Positions 1 through 7,930 of a DNA stretch of 29,761 nt are shown in pieces. The stretch is taken from assembly GCA_036939975.1 (NCBI GenBank), contig JALLPB010000037.1, forward strand, positions 1 through 29,761, in the 5' to 3' direction. The position numbers were made by a program, and so were the translations under genes. The DNA is from Cyclostephanos tholiformis (Eukaryota > Bacillariophyta > Thalassiosirophyceae > Thalassiosirales > Thalassiosiraceae). The number at the start of each line of letters is the position of its first letter. Within the stretch, counting starts at the first letter, position 1. The notes below the pieces were generated by a model. That model was not told the origin of the DNA, ran no database searches, and worked only from the letters and a program-made list of their open reading frames with translations.

Positions 1-206
1 CCCAGGGACACCCCGGATTTTGTCCCTGATTTCGAGTTTAAGACCACTCGATTATTTTTCGGCGTGTTTTTTCGCACCCCAATCCCACGCAACGACGTCG
101 GGGGAGGCTCGGCATCCTCCTGCCTACCAGTGCAGCGGGGGGGGTCATTCCGTAGACACTCTTAGAACTGATCGTGGGCCCGGGGGAGACGGAGTGCCGC
201 CCGAAA

Positions 207-945
207 ATGACCCGTCCATTGGCCAAGGAGAATATTTCCATCGAAGCGAAATGGATGCGACTCATCCCGTCCGTAGTCTGCATTATCATCATTTTGCCAA
301 TACTTTCATCGTCGCCGGCGGGATGCGCGTCCTTCGTAACCGCATTCGTCGCGACGACGACCCCGACGACGACGACGACATCGTACTCATCGGTCATCGT
401 TCCGTGGCCTCCTCGATCGCGCGATGATGTCACCGACCTCGATGGGAAGTATGGTCCCGGCGGTGGTACCACCCCCCCGTCCCCTCCGACTCACGACATC
501 GAGACGCGCCATCTCCCATCTATGGCGCACGCGATGTTGTCCGCGTCGCATTTGCGCGACTTGCTCCGACGATTCGGCGGGTGGAGGGGGATTACGGGGA
601 ATGAACGCCATCATCATCATTTGGTCGATCGCTCGGGCGATATCCTCGAGGGTATTCGTGCGTTCGTCGATGACGTTCGCGATGATGGCGGCGGCGGTGA
701 TATCGACGCAACGACGACGCCGTATGCCATCCCATCGATTCCCGTGGATCTCGTCGATGACGCGGGAGTGCGACGCGCGCCTTTGAGCTCGTGCGACGAC
801 GATGCGTCGATCGAGGAATTGAGGGATCTCCCCCCCGGACGGGATCGGGAGATGTACGCCTCGGGAGGTGGGGGAGGATTGGTACGTCGACTAATGAATT
901 CGGGCGGGACGAGCGATGGCGTATCGCTTCCGCTTCCGCCGCCGC

Positions 946-985
<40 letters not shown>

Positions 986-2208
986 AGGGAGCGAGATTTC
1001 GCAATCGAAGTCCTCGGCAGACGCCAATGTCGAAGGATGGTCCGTCTTGGAACCGTCCTTGTCGTTATTCCGAGGTGGCACCGCCGCGGCAATCGGGGGA
1101 TCGGGGGGACGTGGTACGAAAATCGATATCGAACTACCAACGCTTCGTGGATTGCTTTTCGTTCACAAGCCGTCGGGATATTCCACGCTACCCACCAAGC
1201 AGCGAGTGGACGATCCATCGTGTCCAATTTTTCCATGCTTGTCGGACTGTGTCAAGGAATGGTTGCGCACGGACCCGATGGGTCGACGAAGATCGGAGGA
1301 GGCGTTCGAATACGAGGATAGGTGGTGGGACTTCATGCTCCGAACGATGTCGAGGGATCCAAAGCAACTTAGGGTACTGAGGAGGATTAAGGAGGAGCAA
1401 ATGGCCAAAATTGCGTCGTTCGAGCCGAGGCCGGTGCATCGACTGGACATCGACACGTCCGGCATCGTTTGCATCGCCCTGACCCCGTACGCATTGCGGA
1501 CGGCGAATATGATGTTCGAGAAGAAGACCAGACGTGGGGGCGACTTTGGGTCCGATGATACTGACGACATTGGACTAGTTTGTAAGAATTATGTGGCATT
1601 GGTCGAAGGAACACTTGACCGCGAGGGCGTATCTTCCTCGGGGATTATCGACCGCGCAATAGGCAAAGTGTGGGTCGACAATCACAACGAGTGGGCGTGC
1701 GACATTTCCAACGACGGTTATACTGCGTTTATTCGACCGGGAGACTCCTCCGTGTTGTCGTTTGTGCCCGGAACTTTGCGAGAGGCGGTGACATCTTATC
1801 GATTGTTGGACTCGACATCGGATGAGATTGCGATGGATGATGCAACTCGAGTCGAGCTCACGCCGCATACCGGGAGGGGTCACCAGCTACGGCTTCACAT
1901 GGCGTCGATTGGGCATCCGATCGTCGGGGATCCGGTAGGTTTGGGATCCACTCACGATATGGGGTTATGCTTATTCTTCAACCATAATCTTATTGCGTGC
2001 TTCTCTTACCTCCTACTCTTTACGTATCATCGATATTCAGATGCACGGAGCGACCTCGCAACTTGCAGGAGCAGCTGAAAAAAGTGGACCCAGGTTGTGT
2101 CTTCATGCCTCTAAGTTGTCGATGGATGCGTGGGGCATGTTTGCTGAAGGAACCTCTAACGATTTCCGAATTTATCGAGTCACTGTCGAGTCAAAGCCAC
2201 CCTTTTGA
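207..2208 (+). CDS. RluA-family pseudouridine synthase, possibly organelle-targeted
   Basis: Two exons, 207-1934 and 2041-2208, joined in phase 0 across a 106-base GTAGGT...CAG intron, giving about 631 aa. The enzyme isomerises uridine to pseudouridine in rRNA or tRNA. The catalytic motif HRLDIDTSG is at residues ~411-419, with the likely catalytic Asp at 414. VHKPSGYSTLPTK opens the domain, and HTGRGHQLRLHMASIGHPIVGDP ends exon 1. Exon 2 supplies the expected C-terminal PRLCLHASKL strand, which confirms the splice. The N-terminus has a hydrophobic segment (RLIPSVVCIIIILPILSS) followed by SFVTAF and a Thr-rich stretch, resembling a signal plus plastid transit peptide. Residues ~30-300 are low-complexity, including a Pro/Ser run. 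ATG 207 is chosen for its A at -3; ATG 255 is the alternative. The stop lies 35 bases from the stop of the convergent SWEET gene. The family is certain; substrate and organelle are inferred. Confidence 0.88.
940..984 (+). repeat. CCG/TCGCCG microsatellite inside the pseudouridine synthase gene
   Basis: A run of CCG triplets passes into about six TCGCCG hexamers. It encodes a poly-Pro stretch followed by a Pro-Ser repeat in the low-complexity region before the catalytic domain. It stays in frame, so length changes would alter only the linker. Confidence 0.85.
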
Positions 2209-2243
2209 TCGTTTGCGATGATGAATTCTCGGAATTCACTGGT

Positions 2244-3095
2244 TCAAATCACATCGCCGGTCGCCGCCACCATCCCTGAACATTTACCCGGAAGAATGCC
2301 CTTCTTTATATCATTATTTGTCCCGCTTCCATATACTACCTTCAACACTACTTGAGCCATGGCGCAGATTAGGCCCAGAATATTGGGGAAGTAAATATTG
2401 AAGTCTTTCGCTCTCCACCATCCCAGGACGAACCAGGCTGTGCAGTTGACGAAACACGCCAATGTGTAAGGCAATGGTATCGACGCTGCCGACTTCGTCG
2501 CAATCACATTTCTCAACGCGGCCAGTGGGCTAGCGAAGAGGATGATGCAAATGATGACCCCTTCCTTGCCAATAAATTCTCTCGTGTAAGCGAACCCGCC
2601 AGCCTCTATAGTCGCTAGAAAAAGATTGACTGCCAAGATTGCAATCGTCCCTTGCAAATGCTGCTCGGCCGTTCCGGGTAAATTTGTAGCCTCCATGCCA
2701 CAAATTCCGACAAAAACAATAAAGTAACAAGCTCCCAACGCCAAACCTACCGTGCTGGGTACCCAAACGCTGGGTGACTCAATTAATAACCCGTACACGA
2801 GCCAAACGAAGCTATTGGATATCATACTGGAATAGGGCAAAAGGGGCAAATTTCCAATCGTCTTATCGTGGTGTATTCGTACTATTGTGGGTAGGGGGGC
2901 GAGGCAGCACATCACACTGGTTATGGGAGCGATGATCACGCATGCATCGATGAATGTTAGCCATGGCAATGATAAGTTGTCTGTGCCAACTGCAATCCGT
3001 TGCGGTGGCTCTTGCACTTGCGCTGTAACGGTCGAAGCAAGGAAGCGCCTGAATACGACCATGGCGGTGAATAATACTTGACGTGGTTGGATCAT
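2244..3095 (-). CDS. SWEET: SWEET (MtN3/saliva) sugar transporter, copy 1
   Basis: Single exon, 283 aa. SWEET proteins are facilitative sugar carriers of the plasma membrane or endomembranes, with seven membrane segments built from two MtN3 triple-helix repeats. The first repeat covers residues ~45-130 and carries GNLPLLPYSSMISNSFVWLVYG. The second begins near GKEGVIICIILFASPLAALR and includes the conserved KSAASIPLPYTLACFVN and the end of the repeat at NIYFPNILGL. A short tail follows that neighbouring copy 2 lacks. The N-terminus has about 40 extra residues with a hydrophobic stretch; ATG at residue 12 is a possible alternative start. It lies directly downstream of a close paralogue in the same orientation. 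Sugar specificity and direction cannot be read from the sequence. Confidence 0.9.
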   Translation of the reverse strand: MIQPRQVLFTAMVVFRRFLASTVTAQVQEPPQRIAVGTDNLSLPWLTFIDACVIIAPITSVMCCLAPLPTIVRIHHDKTIGNLPLLPYSSMISNSFVWLVYGLLIESPSVWVPSTVGLALGACYFIVFVGICGMEATNLPGTAEQHLQGTIAILAVNLFLATIEAGGFAYTREFIGKEGVIICIILFASPLAALRNVIATKSAASIPLPYTLACFVNCTAWFVLGWWRAKDFNIYFPNILGLICAMAQVVLKVVYGSGTNNDIKKGILPGKCSGMVAATGDVI

Positions 3096-3510
3096 AGTTC
3101 AGTTAGATGGTGAGTTTATTTATGATCAAATTGCCGGAATAAAAACCTAATAAAAATAAATAATAGGAAAACCTTTTCGGCAGTGCGCATTATTTAGTTT
3201 TAACTTCCCACTATTTCAACTGCCTAGAAAAGCTAGCTGCCTTTTGACTCTCTCTCCTCTGACAAAAACAAAACCAGTTCAACCTTGGCACATCTTGTGC
3301 TCACTTTTCACCACAGAGTTGCAAAGAGCGAGAGGCATCTGATCACAATTTAGATGAATGGGATGGTTCCAACTTTGAGGAGTTGGTGTTTAATCAATCC
3401 CATTTTGATCACGACGAGAACCTTCGAGTGGTTGCATTATCACAAGTAAGATCTTGAAGTAATACTATGTTCGACTATTCCAACATCAAATAGATAGCTC
3501 CAAAAAAAAA
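3096..3510. other. Intergenic stretch between the two SWEET genes, with an exon-like segment
   Basis: This holds the promoter side of SWEET copy 1 and the 3' side of copy 2. On the plus strand, 3313-3444 reads open for about 44 codons in one frame (for example DEWDGSNFEELVF). It is preceded by a pyrimidine-rich tract ending CACCACAG and followed by GTAAGA, so it looks like an isolated internal exon. No partner exon is obvious on either side. It may be chance or a remnant of a displaced gene. Confidence 0.35.
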
Positions 3511-4200
3511 TTACCTCGGAAGTCCCACGGCCCGATTACCAAATATCCCCTTCAACACTAGCTGCGCAATCGCGCAGCTCAGGCCCAGCAAATTCGGGAA
3601 GTAGATATTGAAGTCGTTCGTCGCGTACCATCCCAGGACGGACCATGCCATGCAGTTGACGAAACACGCCAACGTGAAAGGCAGCGGTATCGACGACGCA
3701 GACCTCGTCACGATCACGTTTTTCAATGCGGCCAGGGGGCTCGCGAATAATACGACGCAAATGATAACCCCCTCCTTGCCGATGATTTCGCTCCTATTTT
3801 CTAACCCGCTAGCCAATAGGAGAGAATTTAAAAATATAATAGCGAGCATCGCCCTACTATGTCGGGCGATCGTACCGGATGAGTTGGCCGCCTTGGTACT
3901 GCAGCGTTCGTAGATGAAGCAGTAGACGATTCCCATCACCAAGCCCACCCCGTTGGAAGCCCAAACCTTCGGCTGGCCTTTCAGGAACCCATACAAGACC
4001 CAAACGAAGCAGTTGCATACCATGCTCGAGTAGGGCAGGAGGGGGAAATTTCCCACCGTCTTGTTGCGGTAGATTTGATGCATCGTCGGGAGGGGGGCGA
4101 GGAAACAAATCACGCCACAATAGGGGGCGATGGTACCGCATAGATCGATGAAGGCGGATTGCATGTTGCCTATGGCCGGAAGTACTTGACTGAGCTGCAT
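3511..4200 (-). CDS. SWEET: SWEET (MtN3/saliva) sugar transporter, copy 2
   Basis: Single-exon reading of 229 aa, a normal SWEET length. The first MtN3 repeat (residues ~20-105) carries GNFPLLPYSSMVCNCFVWVLYG. The second begins at GKEGVIICVVLFASPLAALK and continues through SASSIPLPFTLACFVNCMAW to NIYFPNLLGLSCAIAQ. By eye the second repeat is around three quarters identical to copy 1, while the N-terminus and the loop between repeats differ. The stop codon sits inside AGGTAATTTT, so a splice donor (AG|GTAATT) could replace it and add a short last exon; I found no clear continuation. The start at 4200 lies 149 bases from the divergent start of the P-loop gene, implying a shared promoter region. 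Confidence 0.88.
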   Translation of the reverse strand: MQLSQVLPAIGNMQSAFIDLCGTIAPYCGVICFLAPLPTMHQIYRNKTVGNFPLLPYSSMVCNCFVWVLYGFLKGQPKVWASNGVGLVMGIVYCFIYERCSTKAANSSGTIARHSRAMLAIIFLNSLLLASGLENRSEIIGKEGVIICVVLFASPLAALKNVIVTRSASSIPLPFTLACFVNCMAWSVLGWYATNDFNIYFPNLLGLSCAIAQLVLKGIFGNRAVGLPR

Positions 4201-4349
4201 GCTGCATGGGCTAGAAGATTGTGGGAAGGATTGTGTTTCGGCGTAGTATCGTACGTAGAATTCCTATCCAGAGGGGTAAATCTTATCCCGCCATTTTATC
4301 TGACACCTCCTCCTCCGTTCCCTCAGCTATTTATTATTATTTCCTCTCA
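4201..4349. promoter_or_regulatory. Divergent promoter region, SWEET copy 2 / BioD-like gene
   Basis: This 149-base gap separates two divergent ATG codons and must hold both 5' leaders and core promoters. It is pyrimidine-rich just before 4350 (CCTCCTCCGTTCCCTC). No defined factor site is recognised. Confidence 0.45.
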
Positions 4350-5987
4350 ATGGTGACGGAACTTCCAATCAAATACTTTGGCAAAATCCATGCATCCAAG
4401 GCTACAGCTAACAGCCACGCTTCGGGGATTATAGCAATTTTGCTCTACGGCTCCTGGAACAACATCCGCATTACTTCCCATGAGCCCAACGATGTTCCTC
4501 GCTGGGTTAAGTTGGTATACGACGCGTTGCGCACGGGGGGGGCGTCCCCCCCCGATATGGAGTATTCGACGGCATGCGTTCAAGTTGATCACGACGAGGA
4601 CTCTCTCGATATATGCATCCGTGAGGCGTCGAGTGGCGGGTACGGTGCGCCATCCGATCTTCCCGCGCTAATGTTCCTGGCATTCCCTCCCACAATATCC
4701 GACGTCGGGGGAGATTGTCGACGGTCGAGGGTGGAACACGTTCGATACGAAAGCGCGGCACTCGAATCGCTCTTGACGCGGCCCGTCCCTAATCCGTCGT
4801 CTCGGGATGCGTTATTCGCGTCGTCCGTGTTCGACGCATGGTCGAGAATAGTGGACGGCCGCGGGGACGTAACTCCCCCGAAATCGAGGGGGGGTGGAAT
4901 CGTCCGTGGGATCGGGGATGCCGATAACGTCGACCCGGCGATTCGTCTATACGTCGCGGGGGATAGGTCGCGGGTGGGTAAATCCTCCATCTGCTTGGGC
5001 CTTCTCGGGTCGATGTTAAAATCCGGAAAGTACGCACCGTCGGACCTGGCCTACATCAAACCGGCCACGCAGTGCGAGCAAACTCAGCTCGTGGAGGAGT
5101 TTTGCAAGCACAGGGGCATCGCGGCCTGCGTTCCCGTCGGACCTATCGTGTATTATAGGGGATACACCCGCGCCTTCTTGAAGGGCGAGACGGGCGAGAC
5201 GTCGGAACATTTGCTGGAGAAGGCTCGCGATGCCGTCGACGAGGTTGCATCGAATAGCAAGGTCGTTATAATAGACGGAGTCGGCTACCCGGCCGTGGGT
5301 AGTATAACTGGAACGGACAACGCCAGCATCGCCAAGATTTGCGGGCGATGCTTCACTCCCGAGGGATCTACCGCGGCTGTGAGATCTCCAGCACCTGTAC
5401 TGCTCGTTGGAAAATCGGGAGTGGGCGATGCAGTCGATTCATTCAATATCAACGCTACGTACTTTGCTTACAAAAATGTGCCCGTTATTGGTGCCGTTTT
5501 TAACAAGCTGAGTTTAGATGGTTACTACTCCCTCTCAAACTGCAAGGATGCTGTGGAATTGTACTTTGGTCAATCGCAACCTGATCGGATAGCATTCGGC
5601 TTCATACCAGAAATACCTTCGCTAACAAATGCCAGGGAACAAGTAGCCAATTCAACCAAAGCGGATCAATTATCGAGAGCATTAGAAATGGCCGATGTAT
5701 TCGTTGAAGAGTTTTCAAAGCACGTAAATGTGGATAGGATTTTGAATGCGGCAGAAAACTCCACTGCGAAATACATTAGAGAGCACTCATTCAGCAACTT
5801 GCCGGCTACTTCAAATTTAAAGAAATATTCTGAAGACACGGAAAGAGTCTCAGATTCTACCAGACAATGCAAGCTTTTACGACCTGCAATTGCTACTGAG
5901 GTCGAAGCCAACAATTCAAGGAAGTATGCTTTGACGAGAGAACAAATCGAATCATTGGCTTTGGTTGCGGGTGCTGCTGGCGGATGA
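4350..5987 (+). CDS. Stand-alone BioD/CobQ-like (AAA_26) P-loop protein
   Basis: Single exon, 545 aa, from ATG 4350 (context TCAATGG); the frame is open further upstream but has no earlier ATG. Residues ~200-440 form a P-loop domain like dethiobiotin synthetase and the N-terminal part of long phosphotransacetylases. The Walker A stretch is LYVAGDRSRVGKSS (~200-213), followed by AYIKPATQ (~235). The Walker B-like strand is VVIIDGVGYPAVGS, and APVLLVGKSGVGDAVDS and VIGAVFNKL match later strands of that fold. The first ~195 residues and the last ~100 are not recognised, and no second catalytic domain is fused. Codon composition turns from GC-rich to AT-rich at about 5400. The nucleotide-binding fold is confident; the reaction is unknown and a true biotin-pathway role is not shown. 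Confidence 0.8.
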   Translation: MVTELPIKYFGKIHASKATANSHASGIIAILLYGSWNNIRITSHEPNDVPRWVKLVYDALRTGGASPPDMEYSTACVQVDHDEDSLDICIREASSGGYGAPSDLPALMFLAFPPTISDVGGDCRRSRVEHVRYESAALESLLTRPVPNPSSRDALFASSVFDAWSRIVDGRGDVTPPKSRGGGIVRGIGDADNVDPAIRLYVAGDRSRVGKSSICLGLLGSMLKSGKYAPSDLAYIKPATQCEQTQLVEEFCKHRGIAACVPVGPIVYYRGYTRAFLKGETGETSEHLLEKARDAVDEVASNSKVVIIDGVGYPAVGSITGTDNASIAKICGRCFTPEGSTAAVRSPAPVLLVGKSGVGDAVDSFNINATYFAYKNVPVIGAVFNKLSLDGYYSLSNCKDAVELYFGQSQPDRIAFGFIPEIPSLTNAREQVANSTKADQLSRALEMADVFVEEFSKHVNVDRILNAAENSTAKYIREHSFSNLPATSNLKKYSEDTERVSDSTRQCKLLRPAIATEVEANNSRKYALTREQIESLALVAGAAGG

Positions 5988-6004
5988 AGCTCGAAGAAGG
6001 AATA

Positions 6005-6250
6005 ATGAGTGACACTTATTTGTTCTGTTTGTTCGAAGGTATTCGATGCGGCATGGACATTTTTGTTCGTGTAATCGGGTGCTTCCCTGCGAAGAATGAC
6101 GTTCTGGCAAAAAAATCTTTTCCAGAACTGAGACTAAACAGTAATAAACTAACCCCTCATGACAATGGAATGATTGGAAGATTTGTACAACATTCAAATC
6201 GAATTATTACTATCAAAATGCTCTTACACTTCATACTTCTTCGTCCTTAG
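6005..6250 (+). CDS. Short ORF with an FPxKND motif, doubtful gene
   Basis: An 81-codon ORF starting 17 bases after the BioD-like stop. I do not recognise the product. The segment TYLFCLFEGI...DIFVRVIGCFPAKND resembles THVFVLTVQT...DCVVSVVGIFPNKND in the short ORF at 19685. The two share T, F, L, R, D, V, V, G, F, P, K, N and D in order, with a two-residue gap. After KND the similarity stops and the reading becomes basic and low in content. This could be a truncated family member or part of the 3' UTR of the gene before it. Confidence 0.3.
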   Translation: MSDTYLFCLFEGIRCGMDIFVRVIGCFPAKNDVLAKKSFPELRLNSNKLTPHDNGMIGRFVQHSNRIITIKMLLHFILLRP

Positions 6251-6399
6251 TACCTTTCTAAAGAATAGTTGCCAGGGCAGGTCCGGTCGTGGGGGCCTTT
6301 CACCTCCAGGTTCATCATTTTTTTCTTAATTGGCACTCTTAATCCTTTGAAGCACCTCTCTTTTGCTCCAGAGGACCCATTGGTTTACTTAACTCTAAG

Positions 6400-6837
6400 T
6401 GAACTCTTCCATATTTTTCTTTCTCTTGTGATCCTACGCATGCCTCTCCTCAAGCTCCTCTGTTGTCAACTGAGCATATTTCCTCTTATCCTTTGCCTGC
6501 CACTCCTCGAGCTCTTCCATTGTCAACTGAGCGTATTTCCTCTTCACTCTCTCTCGATTCATTGCCCACCTCTCCTTGAGCTCCTCCATTGTCAAGTATT
6601 TTTCTTTCTCTCTTGATCTTTTGCGCGCCTCTCCTTGAGCTCCTCTGTTGTCAACTTAGTATGATTTTTTCTCATTCTCTCTCGCTTTCGTTCAGCTGCT
6701 GCTTTCCACTTCTTCTACCTCATCTCTTTACGCTGCAATGCATCACATCTCATTCATCCAACATGTAGATAGGCATCCATGTCAACGGCGGCACAGGATA
6801 TGCTTTTATCTGATAGGAATGCTGCAGTAGAATCCAT
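6400..6837 (-). pseudogene. Decayed repeat-protein gene (LTxEELxE repeats)
   Basis: The minus strand reads from an ATG at 6837 (MDSTAAFLSDKSIS) into a basic region (KKWKAAAERKRERMRKN) and then at least four units of the pattern K-(Y-A-Q)-L-T-x-E-E-L-x-E. The TTGACA that opens each unit lies at 6654, 6595, 6526 and 6469, so the spacing is 59, 69 and 57 bases. The frame is broken by TGA and TAG codons ahead of the repeats, by a one-base shift between units 1 and 2, and by a TAG after unit 4. A more degenerate fifth unit may follow toward 6390. The repeats would form charged helices. Similar basic repeats precede DNA-binding or helicase parts in some mobile elements, but no such domain is seen here. 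Function is unknown. Confidence 0.55.
6438..6660 (-). repeat. Imperfect tandem repeat, four units of about 57-69 bases
   Basis: On the minus strand each unit contains TTGACAAYRGARGAGCTYRAGGAG or a close variant, encoding LTxEELxE. The conserved core is about 30 bases and the spacer varies in length. Differences between units mostly preserve the amino acids, suggesting the repeats once evolved under coding constraint. Confidence 0.75.
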
Positions 6838-6883
6838 AGTTTAAAAAAAAATCATCATGTAGCTGCTCATGGTGATAATTATT

Positions 6884-7690
6884 TTATATAACACACCTGT
6901 GTGCAATCAATACACTATTGAGAATGTTTTCCTTTGGGAACCAATGCCTGCTTCCTACCCAGGCATGTTTTCCAAAGTAAATTACTTGGTACTTGCCACT
7001 ATCTTCCGTAAAACTCTTGCATAACTTCTCATGAAAGGCTTGTATGATGGGATCACACAACTTTGCTAGTGTGCTGCAGGATACACACATTTGTCACCAC
7101 TCTTCTTGCTACACAAGTCATGCCGCCCATCAAATATCATTTGATTGGTCAAAATTACCCTGTTGACAATTGAGATGTCAGCTGAATTGTCATCCAAGAA
7201 CTTATCTGGATTGTACCAATGCATGCATTTTCCCAGTACATGAATCTTCAATTCGGCCATTCCATTTTATCAAGAGTGAAAAAACAATCCTGAGTAATGC
7301 TTTCATTGTCGTTTGGGACAAAGTTGTGGATATAGATGATAAATCATCCACTGAAATCAGTCATTTTGTGTTGGGTGGATAGAGAGAACAACTGACATCA
7401 AGGTGCGTCAAAGAATGGAATTCCTTCAAGTGATTAATGAATTGCTTGATTGGATCGTCATCAAAGGTAGGACAAACAGCCCTGACTGCTGCTTTTGAAA
7501 GGTTCATGGGAGGACTAATATCTTCCGTGCACAGGTCATTGGAAGTAGGATTCACAAGAGAGCATACGGATGTAAGGGCAAAGGAGTATGCTCTTCATCC
7601 AAACATGCCTCATCTGATGAAATGAAAGCGGGTATAACTTCCTCAATGTCAAGTGAGTCAGTCCTGTCGAAAATAGATGACAATGACATG
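6884..7690 (-). pseudogene. Decayed, unrecognised coding region
   Basis: Protein-like stretches follow one another on the minus strand in changing frames. First comes MSLSSIFDRTDSLDIEEV (from about 7690). Then NPTSNDLCTEDISPPMNL to SLTHLDVSCSLYPPNTK (7555-7361), MAELKIHVLGKCMHWYNPDK (7260-7066), and CSTLAKLCDPIIQAFHEK to HWFPKENILNSVLIAH (7090-6884). Successive pieces abut or overlap, with at least three frame changes and stops between them, and no splice sites explain the changes. This is best read as one gene disrupted by indels, just upstream of the repeat-bearing pseudogene. I do not recognise the family; a decayed mobile-element ORF is possible but unproven. Confidence 0.4.
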
Positions 7691-7930
7691 AACTCTCCAT
7701 TGGGGAGTGAGGAGGGAGTGAGGGAGTTTTATTAGGATGTCAAAAGTTCTATTGTTTTGAAGGAGATACGAAGAGAGGTGATGTTATGAAAATGCTCGTA
7801 TCTTACGGGTTCCTACGTGGCTTTAGATACGATATCGCACCTATATCGCCGTCCTATCTTCTGTACCGTGCCAAAAACACCAATGCTGGCATTGTGGGAA
7901 GATTGCCCAAAAACAAAATAGTTGTTTTCG
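7691..7930. other. Upstream region of the coiled-coil gene
   Basis: AT-rich sequence between the decayed region and the ATG at 7931. No gene or recognised regulatory motif is seen; it presumably holds the promoter and 5' UTR of the coiled-coil gene. Confidence 0.3.

Noticed and set aside
174..206. Upstream extension of the pseudouridine synthase frame to a GTG
   Set aside because: GTG is not an expected start in a nuclear eukaryotic gene; ATG 207 has a good context.
2239..2250. GGTTCAAATC, resembling a tRNA B box
   Set aside because: No matching A box, no cloverleaf arms at the right distances, and it lies at the 3' end of SWEET copy 1.
4221..4349. N-terminal extension of the BioD-like protein from a GTG
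   Set aside because: No ATG in this stretch, and it would consume the promoter region shared with the SWEET gene.
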